Part shown: positions 1 to 8,477 of the stretch, piece after piece
How the letters are laid out: every line of letters starts with the position of its first letter
How positions within the stretch are numbered: the stretch's first letter is position 1
Assembly (NCBI GenBank): GCA_021816745.1
Contig: JAKAWY010000009.1
Coordinates: 1-33,686, forward strand
Source: Thermoplasmata archaeon
Lineage (GTDB): Archaea > Thermoplasmatota > Thermoplasmata > Thermoplasmatales > Thermoplasmataceae
Reading direction: 5' to 3'
DNA: 33,686 bases
The notes under the pieces: generated by a model
What the model was told of the DNA's origin: nothing
Seen by the model: only the letters and a program-made list of their open reading frames with translations
The model's database searches: none
Made by a program: the position numbers and the translations under genes

Positions 1-18
1 TAGTATCTTTGAAAAAAA

Positions 19-30
19 TATTTTTATACT
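19..30 (+). promoter_or_regulatory. TATA-like promoter for the Lhr gene
   Basis: An AT-rich TATA-like element (ATATTTTTATAC) lies in the first 30 nt. An archaeal start site would be expected about 25 nt downstream, near 50-55, giving an approximately 90-nt leader before the helicase ATG at 142. This is inferred from spacing only. Confidence 0.4.
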
Positions 31-64
31 TCTTATTTTTAACTCATACTGAGGTGGTATCACG

Positions 65-127
65 GTAAACTTTGCAAGAAGAGAGGACTACGACGAAGAT
101 GATGACGTTGATGATGACGATGCATAA
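65..127 (+). other. Possible acidic micro-ORF in the lhr leader, no standard start codon
   Basis: The frame ending in TAA at 125-127 encodes a short peptide reading roughly NFARREDYDEDDDV followed by four Asp and Ala. Stop-to-stop it begins after TGA at 50-52 and contains no ATG, GTG or TTG; the codon at a suitable distance from the GGTGG at 53-57 is GTA (65-67). GTG at 54 is in another frame and stops at 66. Either this is a non-AUG micro-ORF, a one-base defect or sequencing error in a short gene, or chance Asp-rich sequence. I do not recognise a family. Confidence 0.15.
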
Positions 128-141
128 ATATAAGGTACAAA

Positions 142-2850
142 ATGGAAAAAAATTTAAAATTTACAAATGAATTTATTGAATTCCTTGACAAGACTGGTTT
201 CAAGGATTTCACAGAGGCCCAGGAGAAGTTCATACCAGTTCTTCAGGAGGGGAATGATGTAATTCTTATTTCTCCAACCGGAAGCGGCAAAACTGAAGCT
301 GCAATTTTTCCCATAATGGACAGCATTCTCAGAGAAAAATATTCTCCCATAACATGTTTGTTCATAACACCTTTAAGAGCGCTTAACAGGGACATGCTGG
401 GAAGGCTCACCAAATACGGGAAAATGCTTGGAATAAACGTTCAGGTAAGGCACAGCGATATTTCACAGAAAGAAAGGAATGCAATCAGGGACAAACCTGC
501 CAATATACTCATCACAACTCCTGAATCGGTACAGATATTGCTGGTGTCAAAAAAGATCAGGGAATCACTTAAAAATCTCAAATATGTGGTAGTGGATGAA
601 ATACATGAACTGGCCCAGAGTGAAAGGGGAACGCAACTCTCTGTGACGCTGGAAAGACTCACTGAACTTGCAGGTAATTTCCAGAGGATTGGTCTTTCTG
701 CCACAGTGGGCAATCCAGAAGAACTTGCTAAATTCCTGAATCCCGGAAAGGAGGTATCTATTGTAAAAACAGGCCTGGTAAAGGCCATGGAATTCTCGCT
801 GATTATTCCAGAGAAAGCAACAGAAGATATGGCAGCCAAAATGGGATCAGACAGTGCTTATGCAGGGGCCATAGTGAAAATACATGATCTCATGGAACAG
901 AACACTGGAACACTGGTTTTTGTAAATACCAGAAGCGTTGCTGAGGACATTGCATTCAGAATTTCACTGTGTTACAAGGATTACCCGGTCATGGTGCATC
1001 ACGGTTCACTTTCCAGGGAGGCCAGGGAAGAGGCAGAATCAAAATTCAAGAAAGCAGAAATCAAAGGGTTGGTATGTACCTCCTCATTGGAACTGGGAAT
1101 AGATATTGGAAGTGCTGACCTGGTGATCCAGTTCAATTCACCCAGGCAGATTAACAAGCTTGTGCAGAGGATAGGAAGATCCGGGCACTGGATCGAGAAG
1201 GTTTCAAGGGGGGCGATCCTGTGTGGTGACATTATAGAACTTGAAGAGGCAAACGCAATTATTGAGCAGGTGAACAACAGGGTTCTTGAACCTGTTTCAA
1301 TCATCAGGAAATCCATGTCCAGTGCAGCCAACCAGATCATTCTCAGGGCTTATGAAAAAAGAAAATACAATGCTCTGGATTTCTTTGGATTTTTAAGGAA
1401 ATCTTACCCGTTCCTTGAAATCACTCAGGAAGAATACATAGAAATAGTGGAATTCCTCAGTAAAGCAAGAAAAATAAGGTATGATGGAACGGACATCATG
1501 GCAGGTGCAGGATCCCTGGATTATTTCATCGGAAACATCTCCATGATACCCAGTGAGAAGAATTACAGGGTCATTGATATCGTAAACAGAAAGTTTGTGG
1601 GAACACTGGATGAAAGATATGTTGCCAGTGAGATAGAACCTGGGTCTTATTTCGTGATAAAAGGGGCCACATGGAGAACCGTAAGGCTGGATGAGGAGAA
1701 AATACTCGTAGAACCCTTCAGGACTGCTGCACTGGCCCCAAAATGGACTGGAGAGGATATACCTGTCCTTTATGATGTTACGGAGAGGGTTTCGGAGAAC
1801 AGGAAAAACCATGTGGTGGAAAATTACGTGGAAGAGAGATCTGCAGGAATTCTCAGGGAATGGTACCAGAATAATCTGGGTTATACTGACAGGGTGGTCA
1901 TAGAGACCCGTGGAAATGAAACATTGATCCAGATATTGCTGGGTACAAAGGGAAATTTCACCATGACGGGCCTCATTTCATCTGTCCTTACATCCATTAC
2001 AGGGGAGAGCGTGGAGAGCGACTACTCCCCGTATCATATATACCTGAGGACTTCCATCAGATTCAAGCCTGATCAGCTAAAAAACATCATGACTGGCCTC
2101 AGGGGCATGGATATTATGCCCATGGTGGAGAGCAATGCAAGGAGATCCAGATTCTTCAACGGTGTTTTTGTTTATGAGGCCAGGAAATTTGGGATCATAA
2201 GGAAGGATGCGGATATTTCAAGAATTAACATGGACAAGATTGTGGCCTCTTACAGGGACACTGTGGTTTACAGGGATACCATTAGAAAAATGATGGATGA
2301 TTACATGGATGTTGGAAGAATCAACACCTTCCTTTCATCCCTGGATAACGTTGAATTCAAGGTTAGCGACAACTTCAGCAATTCTTCAGAAAGTTTCCTC
2401 TCACATTATTCGGAAATGATGTCTCCTCTGAGGCCTACAAAAACCATTATAGATTCCATTCATGAAAGATTGTTAAGTGAGAATATGACACTGCTCTGCA
2501 CGAAGTGCCTGTGGACTCACACTGACAAGGTAAGGAATCTGAACAGGATCAGGTGTGGAAATTGCGGAACCACCCTGGTAAGTGCAATCTCTCCCTATCA
2601 AAGGGAGGATATGATGAAGGAGATTGGGAAGGGAAAGATAACTGCAAAGGAGAAGAATGCTCTTTCAAAATCAGCCCATCTTGTGAGGGAAAGAGGGCAG
2701 GATGCCCTGCTGGCCCTGGCCGGAAGGGGAATCGGGCCTGAAACTGCATCAAGAATACTTTCTGTAAGATATCTGTCCGTGGATGATCTGATTATGGAGA
2801 TCATCAAGTCTGAAAATGATTTTGCCAGAAACAGGAGGTTCTGGTCATGA
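142..2850 (+). CDS. lhr: Lhr-type superfamily 2 ATP-dependent helicase
   Basis: The 902-residue protein is a Ski2/Lhr-like SF2 helicase expected to unwind or remodel DNA or RNA:DNA hybrids during repair. Visible motifs are Q-motif region around 24-28, Walker A PTGSGKT at 45-51, DEIH box at 152-155, SAT at 186-188, then in the second RecA domain VFVNTR, VHHGS, SLELGIDIG and the arginine-finger motif QRIGRSGH. The middle part matches the winged-helix/Lhr core region. The C-terminal part has two CXXC pairs (Cys786/789 and Cys805/808), a zinc ribbon, followed by a helix-hairpin-helix-like segment near the end. Length fits archaeal Lhr proteins. The ATG at 142 is the only sensible start. The stop overlaps the next gene by 4 nt, implying translational coupling with the Toprim protein. 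Confidence 0.93.
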   Translation: MEKNLKFTNEFIEFLDKTGFKDFTEAQEKFIPVLQEGNDVILISPTGSGKTEAAIFPIMDSILREKYSPITCLFITPLRALNRDMLGRLTKYGKMLGINVQVRHSDISQKERNAIRDKPANILITTPESVQILLVSKKIRESLKNLKYVVVDEIHELAQSERGTQLSVTLERLTELAGNFQRIGLSATVGNPEELAKFLNPGKEVSIVKTGLVKAMEFSLIIPEKATEDMAAKMGSDSAYAGAIVKIHDLMEQNTGTLVFVNTRSVAEDIAFRISLCYKDYPVMVHHGSLSREAREEAESKFKKAEIKGLVCTSSLELGIDIGSADLVIQFNSPRQINKLVQRIGRSGHWIEKVSRGAILCGDIIELEEANAIIEQVNNRVLEPVSIIRKSMSSAANQIILRAYEKRKYNALDFFGFLRKSYPFLEITQEEYIEIVEFLSKARKIRYDGTDIMAGAGSLDYFIGNISMIPSEKNYRVIDIVNRKFVGTLDERYVASEIEPGSYFVIKGATWRTVRLDEEKILVEPFRTAALAPKWTGEDIPVLYDVTERVSENRKNHVVENYVEERSAGILREWYQNNLGYTDRVVIETRGNETLIQILLGTKGNFTMTGLISSVLTSITGESVESDYSPYHIYLRTSIRFKPDQLKNIMTGLRGMDIMPMVESNARRSRFFNGVFVYEARKFGIIRKDADISRINMDKIVASYRDTVVYRDTIRKMMDDYMDVGRINTFLSSLDNVEFKVSDNFSNSSESFLSHYSEMMSPLRPTKTIIDSIHERLLSENMTLLCTKCLWTHTDKVRNLNRIRCGNCGTTLVSAISPYQREDMMKEIGKGKITAKEKNALSKSAHLVRERGQDALLALAGRGIGPETASRILSVRYLSVDDLIMEIIKSENDFARNRRFWS

Positions 2851-3278
2851 AGGAACCAACTTTCCTCAGGCTCATTGAAAATACCATACTGGAGAACCAG
2901 AGAATTCCCATCATTGTGGAAGGACTCCATGATGTTTCATCCCTTAGGGAAATAGGGTTTACCGGGGATATTATAAAATTGAACAACGGGCTCTCCCTAC
3001 ATGCCTTCTGCCAGTCTGTTGTTAACAGATCCAATGAGGTAATTATGCTTGCGGATTTTGACAGGAAAGGTGTGGAACTTCAGGGGAAGATCTCCAGTCT
3101 CCTCTCAACCATGGGTTGCAGCGTCAACAACACATTATGGGATTACATCAGAAAGAATTATAATATAAAAAGCGTGGAAGACCTGCCCTATTTGCACAGG
3201 AAGAGTCTTGGCCTCGAAGACAAGTCCAGTGAATTAAAATTTATTCGGAGACTCAAGAGAAAACAGGATAAAATCTGA
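2847..3278 (+). CDS. Small Toprim-domain protein (UPF0292-like)
   Basis: The 143-residue protein is built around a Toprim fold. IIVEG at about residues 24-28 supplies the catalytic glutamate and ADFDRKG at about 69-75 supplies the DxD metal site. Toprim domains coordinate Mg2+ in primases, topoisomerases, OLD nucleases and RNase M5-type enzymes; small archaeal stand-alone versions have no settled function. The start ATG overlaps the lhr stop (ATGA) and a CAGGAGG lies about 10 nt upstream within lhr, so it is co-translated with the helicase, which suggests a nucleic-acid role. Its last 26 nt overlap the 3' end of the convergent ABC ATPase gene. Confidence 0.8.
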   Translation: MKEPTFLRLIENTILENQRIPIIVEGLHDVSSLREIGFTGDIIKLNNGLSLHAFCQSVVNRSNEVIMLADFDRKGVELQGKISSLLSTMGCSVNNTLWDYIRKNYNIKSVEDLPYLHRKSLGLEDKSSELKFIRRLKRKQDKI

Positions 3279-3993
3279 CTCCTTCCGGAGAATCATACGA
3301 TCTGAACTTTGCGTCATAAATTTTGCCCATGTTTCCCACATTCATGACATCCCAAGTATTTCCGTAGTCCACAACCTGACCGCTCTTCATCAGGAGCATC
3401 TGATCGCTTATGGAAGCAGCTAAATTGATATCATGCATAACGCAGATTATCCCTTTACCCTTTTTTTTGAGATCCTTTAGTATTGTAGAGAGAAGATGCA
3501 CTTTGTCAATGTCCAGGAAGGAAGCAGGCTCATCCATAAGGATATATCTGGAATCCTGGTAAATTGCTGAAGCTATGCTCACCATCCTCTTTTCTCCCCC
3601 GCTAAGCGTTGCAAAATCCCGTTTATCCATATGGCTTATTTTGCATGTTTCCAGTGCATCATTCATTTCCTCTTCACTTGCATCCCTTGAATATGCAGCA
3701 ATATCCATGATGTCATGGACTGACAGGCTCATTGGGACTGGTAATTCCTGCTGAACAAGAGAGAGTTTCCTGGACAGATCCCTTGCATGCATTGAAGAAG
3801 CATCAATACCGTCTATGTTCACATTTCCTGAAACTTTTTCAATTATTCCCATGATTCCCAGAAGAGAACTGGTCTTTCCTGATCCGTTTTTACCGATAAT
3901 GGACAGAATCCTGCCTTCGTCCAGTCTGAAGTTAAGGGGCCCGATTTTCAGGCCACCTCTGTTCATGCAGAAATCATTTACTTCAAGCGTCAT
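3253..3993 (-). CDS. ABC importer ATP-binding protein, FecE/BtuD type
   Basis: The 246-residue protein is the cytoplasmic ATPase of an iron-complex/cobalamin (FecCD-BtuCD) type importer. Walker A GKNGSGKT is at residues 34-41, followed by the Q-loop region (VQQELP), signature LSGGEKR, Walker B ILMDEPASFLD and the switch histidine in VMHD. The ATG lies inside the end of the permease gene (11-nt overlap) with a GGGGAG Shine-Dalgarno site just upstream, so the two are translationally coupled. Substrate cannot be told from the ATPase; Fe3+-siderophore, heme or cobamide are all possible. Confidence 0.92.
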   Translation of the reverse strand: MTLEVNDFCMNRGGLKIGPLNFRLDEGRILSIIGKNGSGKTSSLLGIMGIIEKVSGNVNIDGIDASSMHARDLSRKLSLVQQELPVPMSLSVHDIMDIAAYSRDASEEEMNDALETCKISHMDKRDFATLSGGEKRMVSIASAIYQDSRYILMDEPASFLDIDKVHLLSTILKDLKKKGKGIICVMHDINLAASISDQMLLMKSGQVVDYGNTWDVMNVGNMGKIYDAKFRSYDSPEGVRFYPVFS

Positions 3994-5038
3994 AGTAACT
4001 CCCCCTGTACATCTTCATCATGAGGCCAATGAAGAAAGGCACACCTATGAGTCCTGTGATTATCCCGATGGGAATCACTTCTCCTCTTACGACCACATGG
4101 GCAATGTCATTGCAAAGAATGAGGAATGTGGCCCCAAATATGGCCGATGAAGGAATTACATACTTGTTTGATCCTCCATATAGGAGTCTGGAAACATGTG
4201 GAAATATTAGGCCCACAAATCCTATGATTCCACTTATGGAAACGACAACCGCCACTGAAAGTGTTGTAACTGCAAGGATAACTGCCTTGGATCTTTCAAC
4301 ATCAATTCCCACTGATTTGGCGTGAGCTTCCCCCATCTGCAGTGCATTCAGTTCTCCGCTCATTAAGTACAGGATTACAGCACAGGCCAGAATTATGGGC
4401 AGAACTATGAAGTCCTCATTCCAGGAAATGCCCTGGACTGACCCGAGAAGCCAGAAAAACACCTCATTAAGGGTGTTTGGTTTGGAATAGAGAAGTAGTG
4501 CCACAAGAGAAGTTATGAAAAGAGAAACCGCAATTCCGGATAAGAGAAGGAAGGTTGGAGGGGTTCTCCCATTCCTCATGGAGATCATATATACAACAAA
4601 TACAACTAAAATTCCAAAAATGAAGGCCATGGCAGATATGCTGTATATTCCAAATATTCCTAGGCCGGTTACAATGGCAATTACGGCGCCAAGTGCTGCA
4701 CCGCTTGAAATTCCAGTCACGTACGGATCTGTTATGGGATTCCTGAATACGCTCTGCATGGATGCACCACCTACTGAAAGGGATATTCCAATAGCCATGG
4801 CTCCAATTATTTCAGGTTCTCTAAGTACCACAACAATGTAGTAAGAAGTGCTTGGGACGCTGATCCAGTAGAATCCCAGCTGTTTCATGACAGAAAGAAT
4901 GACAATATTAAATGGAATGTTAACAGGCCCTATAAAAAGGGAAAAAATCATTGTAAGGAGCATCACGAACAGGGAAGGTATGAAATATATCTTTTTTGAG
5001 ATAGAATGAAACCTGTTCCTGAAACTACTCCTGAACAA
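3983..5038 (-). CDS. ABC importer permease, FecCD/BtuC family
   Basis: The 351-residue polytopic membrane protein has the FecCD family pattern: an N-terminal membrane segment after a basic cytoplasmic start, VGGASMQSVFRNPITDP, later GEAHAKSVGIDVERSK and the conserved IIGFVGLIFPHVSR loop that contacts the ATPase. About nine to ten hydrophobic segments are visible. The start is a TTG preceded at 4 nt by GGTGA that also contains the stop codon of the upstream binding-protein gene. It forms the membrane channel of the importer encoded with its two neighbours. Confidence 0.92.
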   Translation of the reverse strand: MFRSSFRNRFHSISKKIYFIPSLFVMLLTMIFSLFIGPVNIPFNIVILSVMKQLGFYWISVPSTSYYIVVVLREPEIIGAMAIGISLSVGGASMQSVFRNPITDPYVTGISSGAALGAVIAIVTGLGIFGIYSISAMAFIFGILVVFVVYMISMRNGRTPPTFLLLSGIAVSLFITSLVALLLYSKPNTLNEVFFWLLGSVQGISWNEDFIVLPIILACAVILYLMSGELNALQMGEAHAKSVGIDVERSKAVILAVTTLSVAVVVSISGIIGFVGLIFPHVSRLLYGGSNKYVIPSSAIFGATFLILCNDIAHVVVRGEVIPIGIITGLIGVPFFIGLMMKMYRGSYYDA

Positions 5039-5042
5039 GGAC

Positions 5043-6011
5043 TCACCTTACCGGGGCCGGTTCCGGGTTGTATTGTAGAGTCAGGGGGAAAGTAGGCAGG
5101 GTCACTGTTACATTATATATCTTTTCCATGAGCCACTCTATGGCAAAGATGGATCTGAAGTTAGGTTGCTGGAACAGATTATCATCGAAGATGTTGAAGT
5201 AATGGTTGTTCTTGTATGCGGTGGTGTTCACGTATGGTGCACTGGAAAGCAGGCTGTCATTGAAGTACTGGTCTAGGATAAGATACTGGGGGTTGGATGA
5301 AACGATTACTTCATTGGATATTTCGTAAAATCCAGTCTGATTTGCTGCAATGTTCTTGAGGTGTGCATAGGTAAATATCTGGTTCATAAACGTGGAATTA
5401 CCTGCAGTCCAGGTACCATGGGAACCAGGGGATAAAGCATAGAACATGCTGTAATTCGTCGAAACATTTGTGTTATTAAAGTCCTGGAGCGATGTGTTCA
5501 TCCACTGGTTGATAAGAGAGGCATTTTCAGAATTTCCCGTAAGTTCGCCAAGAAGTGTGGTCTGTTTCTCTATTAAGGACATGCCGGAACCGGTTCCTGA
5601 GCTAAGGAATATGTAGTCGATTCCAAGTGAGGTAAGTTGAGAGATCTGCGACTGGTTATAATCACTAAAAGATATAACTGCATCAGGCGATAAATTGACA
5701 ATTTCCTGGATGCTCATTGTAGGATAATCCGATACATTGGTTAAAGTTTCGTTAGGAGGGTATGAATCGCAGGAATTTCCGCCAACTAGGTATTTGTAGG
5801 ATCCCAGTGCATAAAGTGTTGCAGTGGCAGCTGGATCAAGTGAAACGATTCTGTGCAATGAGATGCCATTCACATTGGATGAAACAGTAATGACTTTTCC
5901 CTGGCTTGGTGGCTGGTTTGCCTCGTAAATAAAGAGGCCTGATACGATCACGATTGCTATAATAGCTACCGAGATAATCTTGGTAGTTTTATTCCATGAA
6001 AACTTTTTCAT
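5043..6011 (-). CDS. ABC importer substrate-binding protein (BtuF/FecB-like)
   Basis: The 322-residue exported protein has a basic N-terminus and one hydrophobic segment (about residues 11-29) acting as signal anchor; no lipobox cysteine is visible. The remainder resembles class III binding proteins: RIVSLDPAATATLYALG, then IQEIVNLSPDAVI and a second lobe. Many N-X-S/T sequons suggest an N-glycosylated, extracytoplasmic protein, as expected for an acidophile surface protein. It is the first gene of the three-gene import operon and has the palindrome at 6014-6033 immediately upstream. Iron-complex or cobamide binding is inferred from the permease and ATPase family. Confidence 0.88.
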   Translation of the reverse strand: MKKFSWNKTTKIISVAIIAIVIVSGLFIYEANQPPSQGKVITVSSNVNGISLHRIVSLDPAATATLYALGSYKYLVGGNSCDSYPPNETLTNVSDYPTMSIQEIVNLSPDAVISFSDYNQSQISQLTSLGIDYIFLSSGTGSGMSLIEKQTTLLGELTGNSENASLINQWMNTSLQDFNNTNVSTNYSMFYALSPGSHGTWTAGNSTFMNQIFTYAHLKNIAANQTGFYEISNEVIVSSNPQYLILDQYFNDSLLSSAPYVNTTAYKNNHYFNIFDDNLFQQPNFRSIFAIEWLMEKIYNVTVTLPTFPLTLQYNPEPAPVR

Positions 6012-6013
6012 AA

Positions 6014-6033
6014 AAGTGAAATAATTTTCACTT
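6014..6033 (-). promoter_or_regulatory. Perfect palindrome, probable repressor operator of the ABC importer
   Basis: AAGTGAAA and TTTCACTT form perfect 8-bp arms around a TAAT spacer, ending two bases before the ATG of the binding-protein gene. On the minus strand an AT-rich TATA-like stretch sits at about 6034-6047, so the palindrome lies between TATA and the predicted start site. Repressors of archaeal metal-uptake operons (DtxR/MDR1 type) typically bind there. Which regulator binds is not known. Confidence 0.55.
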
Positions 6034-6082
6034 ATTTAATTATTATGTTTATGCCATTTGATTCCCATTGCTCTCAATGCAG

Positions 6083-7237
6083 TTATTGTTTGTATTGCTT
6101 GAATCTTGCGAAGAATACCAGGTCATATGCTGCTTTCAGGCCACCTGCAACCATGGGGATTCCACTCTGAAAGATGGAAAACATGGCTCCTCCCATAGCT
6201 GGTGCTGGAATTATGGATACATTACGTGCAGCTATGAACTGGGAGTTTGTGGATATGCGTTCATCCTCCGGTATGATTGTGTTGATGAAGCTGTCTCTTG
6301 GAGGAACATCCATCTGGCTGGTAGCCTGCCTTAAAAATAACATTGATTCACTGAAAATCAGGCTGTGCACAACTGCCATGAGTATCAGGAATGCATTGCT
6401 GATCAGATGGGTATAGACCATGGTACGCACCATCCCCAAAGTAGAGGATATTCTTCCAGAAATCAGTACAGACATGGCGGAAAGAATGTTCACAACAACA
6501 AATATGAATCCGGTTTCTCCCAGATTGGTGGAATAAACCGTAAGGAACCACAGAGAAAGCATGGATGCATTTACCAGTCCACCTGCAAAGGAATCCACTG
6601 CGAACAGTGAGATCAGCTCATTCCTGAGTTTACGGGTTTCTTTACTAATTTCACCGTGGCCGATTTTCCTGGTATATTCTGGCAATGGGGCTATCATGTA
6701 AGGAATTCCGGATACAATGGCAAATACAAAACTCAATTGAAATATCTGAAGGAAACTCATTCCAGAAAACAGGAAAAGGATCAGTGCTGCAAGGGTACTT
6801 CCAGCATACGAGAGGAAATTATAAAATCCATAGGATGTGTTTCTGCTTCTCTGGTCTGTGGCACTCTTGCCCACACTATACTGTTCCAGGGCCTGGTTTG
6901 GAGACATATCTTTTCCTGAAAGTGGAATTCCTCCCACAAGCAATGCAATGATGAAGGTTGCCAGAGATTCCCGGATTAGAAGAATTGCCAGGGATAAGAA
7001 GAAAAGAACCCACAATATCAGCAGAATTTTCCTCATGCTGATTTTCAATCCGGGAAAAACGTAAACGAATGCAGTGGATGAGACTCCGCTCAAAGCCAAA
7101 ATCAGTCCGGAATAGAGAGGATTCATTCCCAGTGACTTTAGAAAAAATGGGGAAGAGACTGCAAGGATGGTGAATACAAATGATCTTAGAAACCTTGAGG
7201 TGGAGAGCGGGTAGACTGTTTTAGCATCCAAAGGCAT
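6083..7237 (-). CDS. Major facilitator superfamily transporter
   Basis: About 384 residues with roughly eleven to twelve hydrophobic segments, a central charged loop (EYTRKIGHGEISKETRKLRNE) separating two halves, and small-residue-rich helices typical of MFS permeases. The ligand is not predictable. I place the start at the ATG at 7237 because GGTG at 7247-7244 lies 6 nt upstream; the in-frame GTG at 7246 would add three residues and sits inside the Shine-Dalgarno site. A minus-strand TATA-like CATAAAATG at about 7306-7314 gives a leader of roughly 45 nt. It is transcribed divergently from the GT2-like gene at 7430. Confidence 0.85.
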   Translation of the reverse strand: MPLDAKTVYPLSTSRFLRSFVFTILAVSSPFFLKSLGMNPLYSGLILALSGVSSTAFVYVFPGLKISMRKILLILWVLFFLSLAILLIRESLATFIIALLVGGIPLSGKDMSPNQALEQYSVGKSATDQRSRNTSYGFYNFLSYAGSTLAALILFLFSGMSFLQIFQLSFVFAIVSGIPYMIAPLPEYTRKIGHGEISKETRKLRNELISLFAVDSFAGGLVNASMLSLWFLTVYSTNLGETGFIFVVVNILSAMSVLISGRISSTLGMVRTMVYTHLISNAFLILMAVVHSLIFSESMLFLRQATSQMDVPPRDSFINTIIPEDERISTNSQFIAARNVSIIPAPAMGGAMFSIFQSGIPMVAGGLKAAYDLVFFARFKQYKQ

Positions 7238-7393
7238 GTTCACCACCTTTCATATTTGTCAGTGATCTATGAACAATGGGCAATAACGAGAATAGTGAAC
7301 CAGAACATTTTATGCCTCTCTGGTATAGTTGCATGATACAGCATTGGATTATGGTTTTTATAGGAATCTATTTTCTGATCTCCAATGATAAAT

Positions 7394-7402
7394 TTTCATA
7401 AA
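7394..7402 (+). promoter_or_regulatory. TATA-like element of the GT2-like gene, leaderless start
   Basis: TTTCATAAA is centred about 30 nt before the ATG at 7430, with no Shine-Dalgarno site in between, which is consistent with a leaderless transcript. The rest of the 190-nt divergent spacer holds the MFS promoter and nothing else that I recognise. Confidence 0.35.
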
Positions 7403-7429
7403 CTTTAATTTCACCCACTAATTACGTAC

Positions 7430-8419
7430 ATGTTGGCAGAAACTTCCACTCAACAGGTTAAGACTTATGAATTGCGCAGAGCAAACAAATTCAATGTCAG
7501 TTTACATTTTATCTGCCTTTTTAATGGAAAGGATACATTACTGGAGGATTCTCTGAGAAGTATCGTGGATATAGCCGAGGAAACAGGCCTCACATTTTAC
7601 ATAACAATCCTGAACAACAGCCATTTTCCCATCACAGAAGCAGCCATGGACGGAGTGATGCACAGACTAAAGGAAATCAGGGTTATCCAGAATTCCAGGA
7701 TTTCCAGGGGAGCACTTAAGAATCTGGCATTCCAGCAAAACAAGACAGACTACGTGGTTATGTTCGATCCAGAGAAAGAATATGACATCGCCTTTTCAGA
7801 TCTCCTTTATTCTTTTGTAAGGAGAAAGGAAAAACGTATGCTTTTCTCAGATATCGTGGTAATGCCAAGAGATATCCTTGAGGAACTGGGTGGATGGAAC
7901 GATTTGAGCTTATCTGAGGACATAAACCTCTTTGCCAGGATATCCACTTCCTATGGAATTTTGTTCTACCCCACTGAGGGAAGGGCCAGCATGAACAGAT
8001 TCCTCACTTACAAACCAAAACAGCTTCATTCAAGGCCAGAGTACAAGAACGTGAACAGATCCAGGAAGGTTTCCATGACCAGGGACCTGATCGTGGGATG
8101 TAATTACGGATTTAAGGATCTATTCCTCTTCAATAGCGGGAGCGGGGAGATGAAATTCTCAGACAGGCTGATTTCCATCAGTGCTTTCCTTTACTCCAGA
8201 ATGAAGAATCCCAAGGTTGGAAAAGTGTACAAGAACAGTTACGTGATCTTCATGGAATCCATGTTCGAATCAGTGATTTTGAAGGAATATAAACGGTTTG
8301 ACAGCTTCAACAAGCCACTCAGGATCTCCATAACCGAAGATGAGAACAAGTACCTCATGGAAAAAAGTGACATCTGGAAAAAAGTCAGGAATACCATGCG
8401 TTCCTTCACAGATTCTTAA
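7430..8419 (+). CDS. GT2-like glycosyltransferase family protein, soluble and divergent
   Basis: The 329-residue protein has a GT-A/GT2 feel: an N-terminal alternating beta/alpha region (FNVSLHFICLFNGKD, FYITILNNSH), RGALKNLAF where GT2 enzymes have their ribose/diphosphate loop, VMFDPEKEYD in the DXD position, and LGGWNDLSLSEDINLFARI corresponding to the GGW...ED acceptor motif. The DXD is degenerate (DPE), so catalysis is uncertain. No membrane segment is seen, so it would be cytoplasmic. The neighbouring exported sequon-rich protein and further glycosyltransferases fit a role in surface glycan assembly. Confidence 0.65.
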   Translation: MLAETSTQQVKTYELRRANKFNVSLHFICLFNGKDTLLEDSLRSIVDIAEETGLTFYITILNNSHFPITEAAMDGVMHRLKEIRVIQNSRISRGALKNLAFQQNKTDYVVMFDPEKEYDIAFSDLLYSFVRRKEKRMLFSDIVVMPRDILEELGGWNDLSLSEDINLFARISTSYGILFYPTEGRASMNRFLTYKPKQLHSRPEYKNVNRSRKVSMTRDLIVGCNYGFKDLFLFNSGSGEMKFSDRLISISAFLYSRMKNPKVGKVYKNSYVIFMESMFESVILKEYKRFDSFNKPLRISITEDENKYLMEKSDIWKKVRNTMRSFTDS

Positions 8420-8477
8420 GAACAGTGCAAATATAGCATTTATCGTTCAGTTATTCATGATGCTTTAATGCGGATAT

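Noticed and set aside
441-1812. Antisense open frames of 113-139 codons within lhr
   Set aside because: Opposite to a well-conserved helicase, no start signals and no family match.
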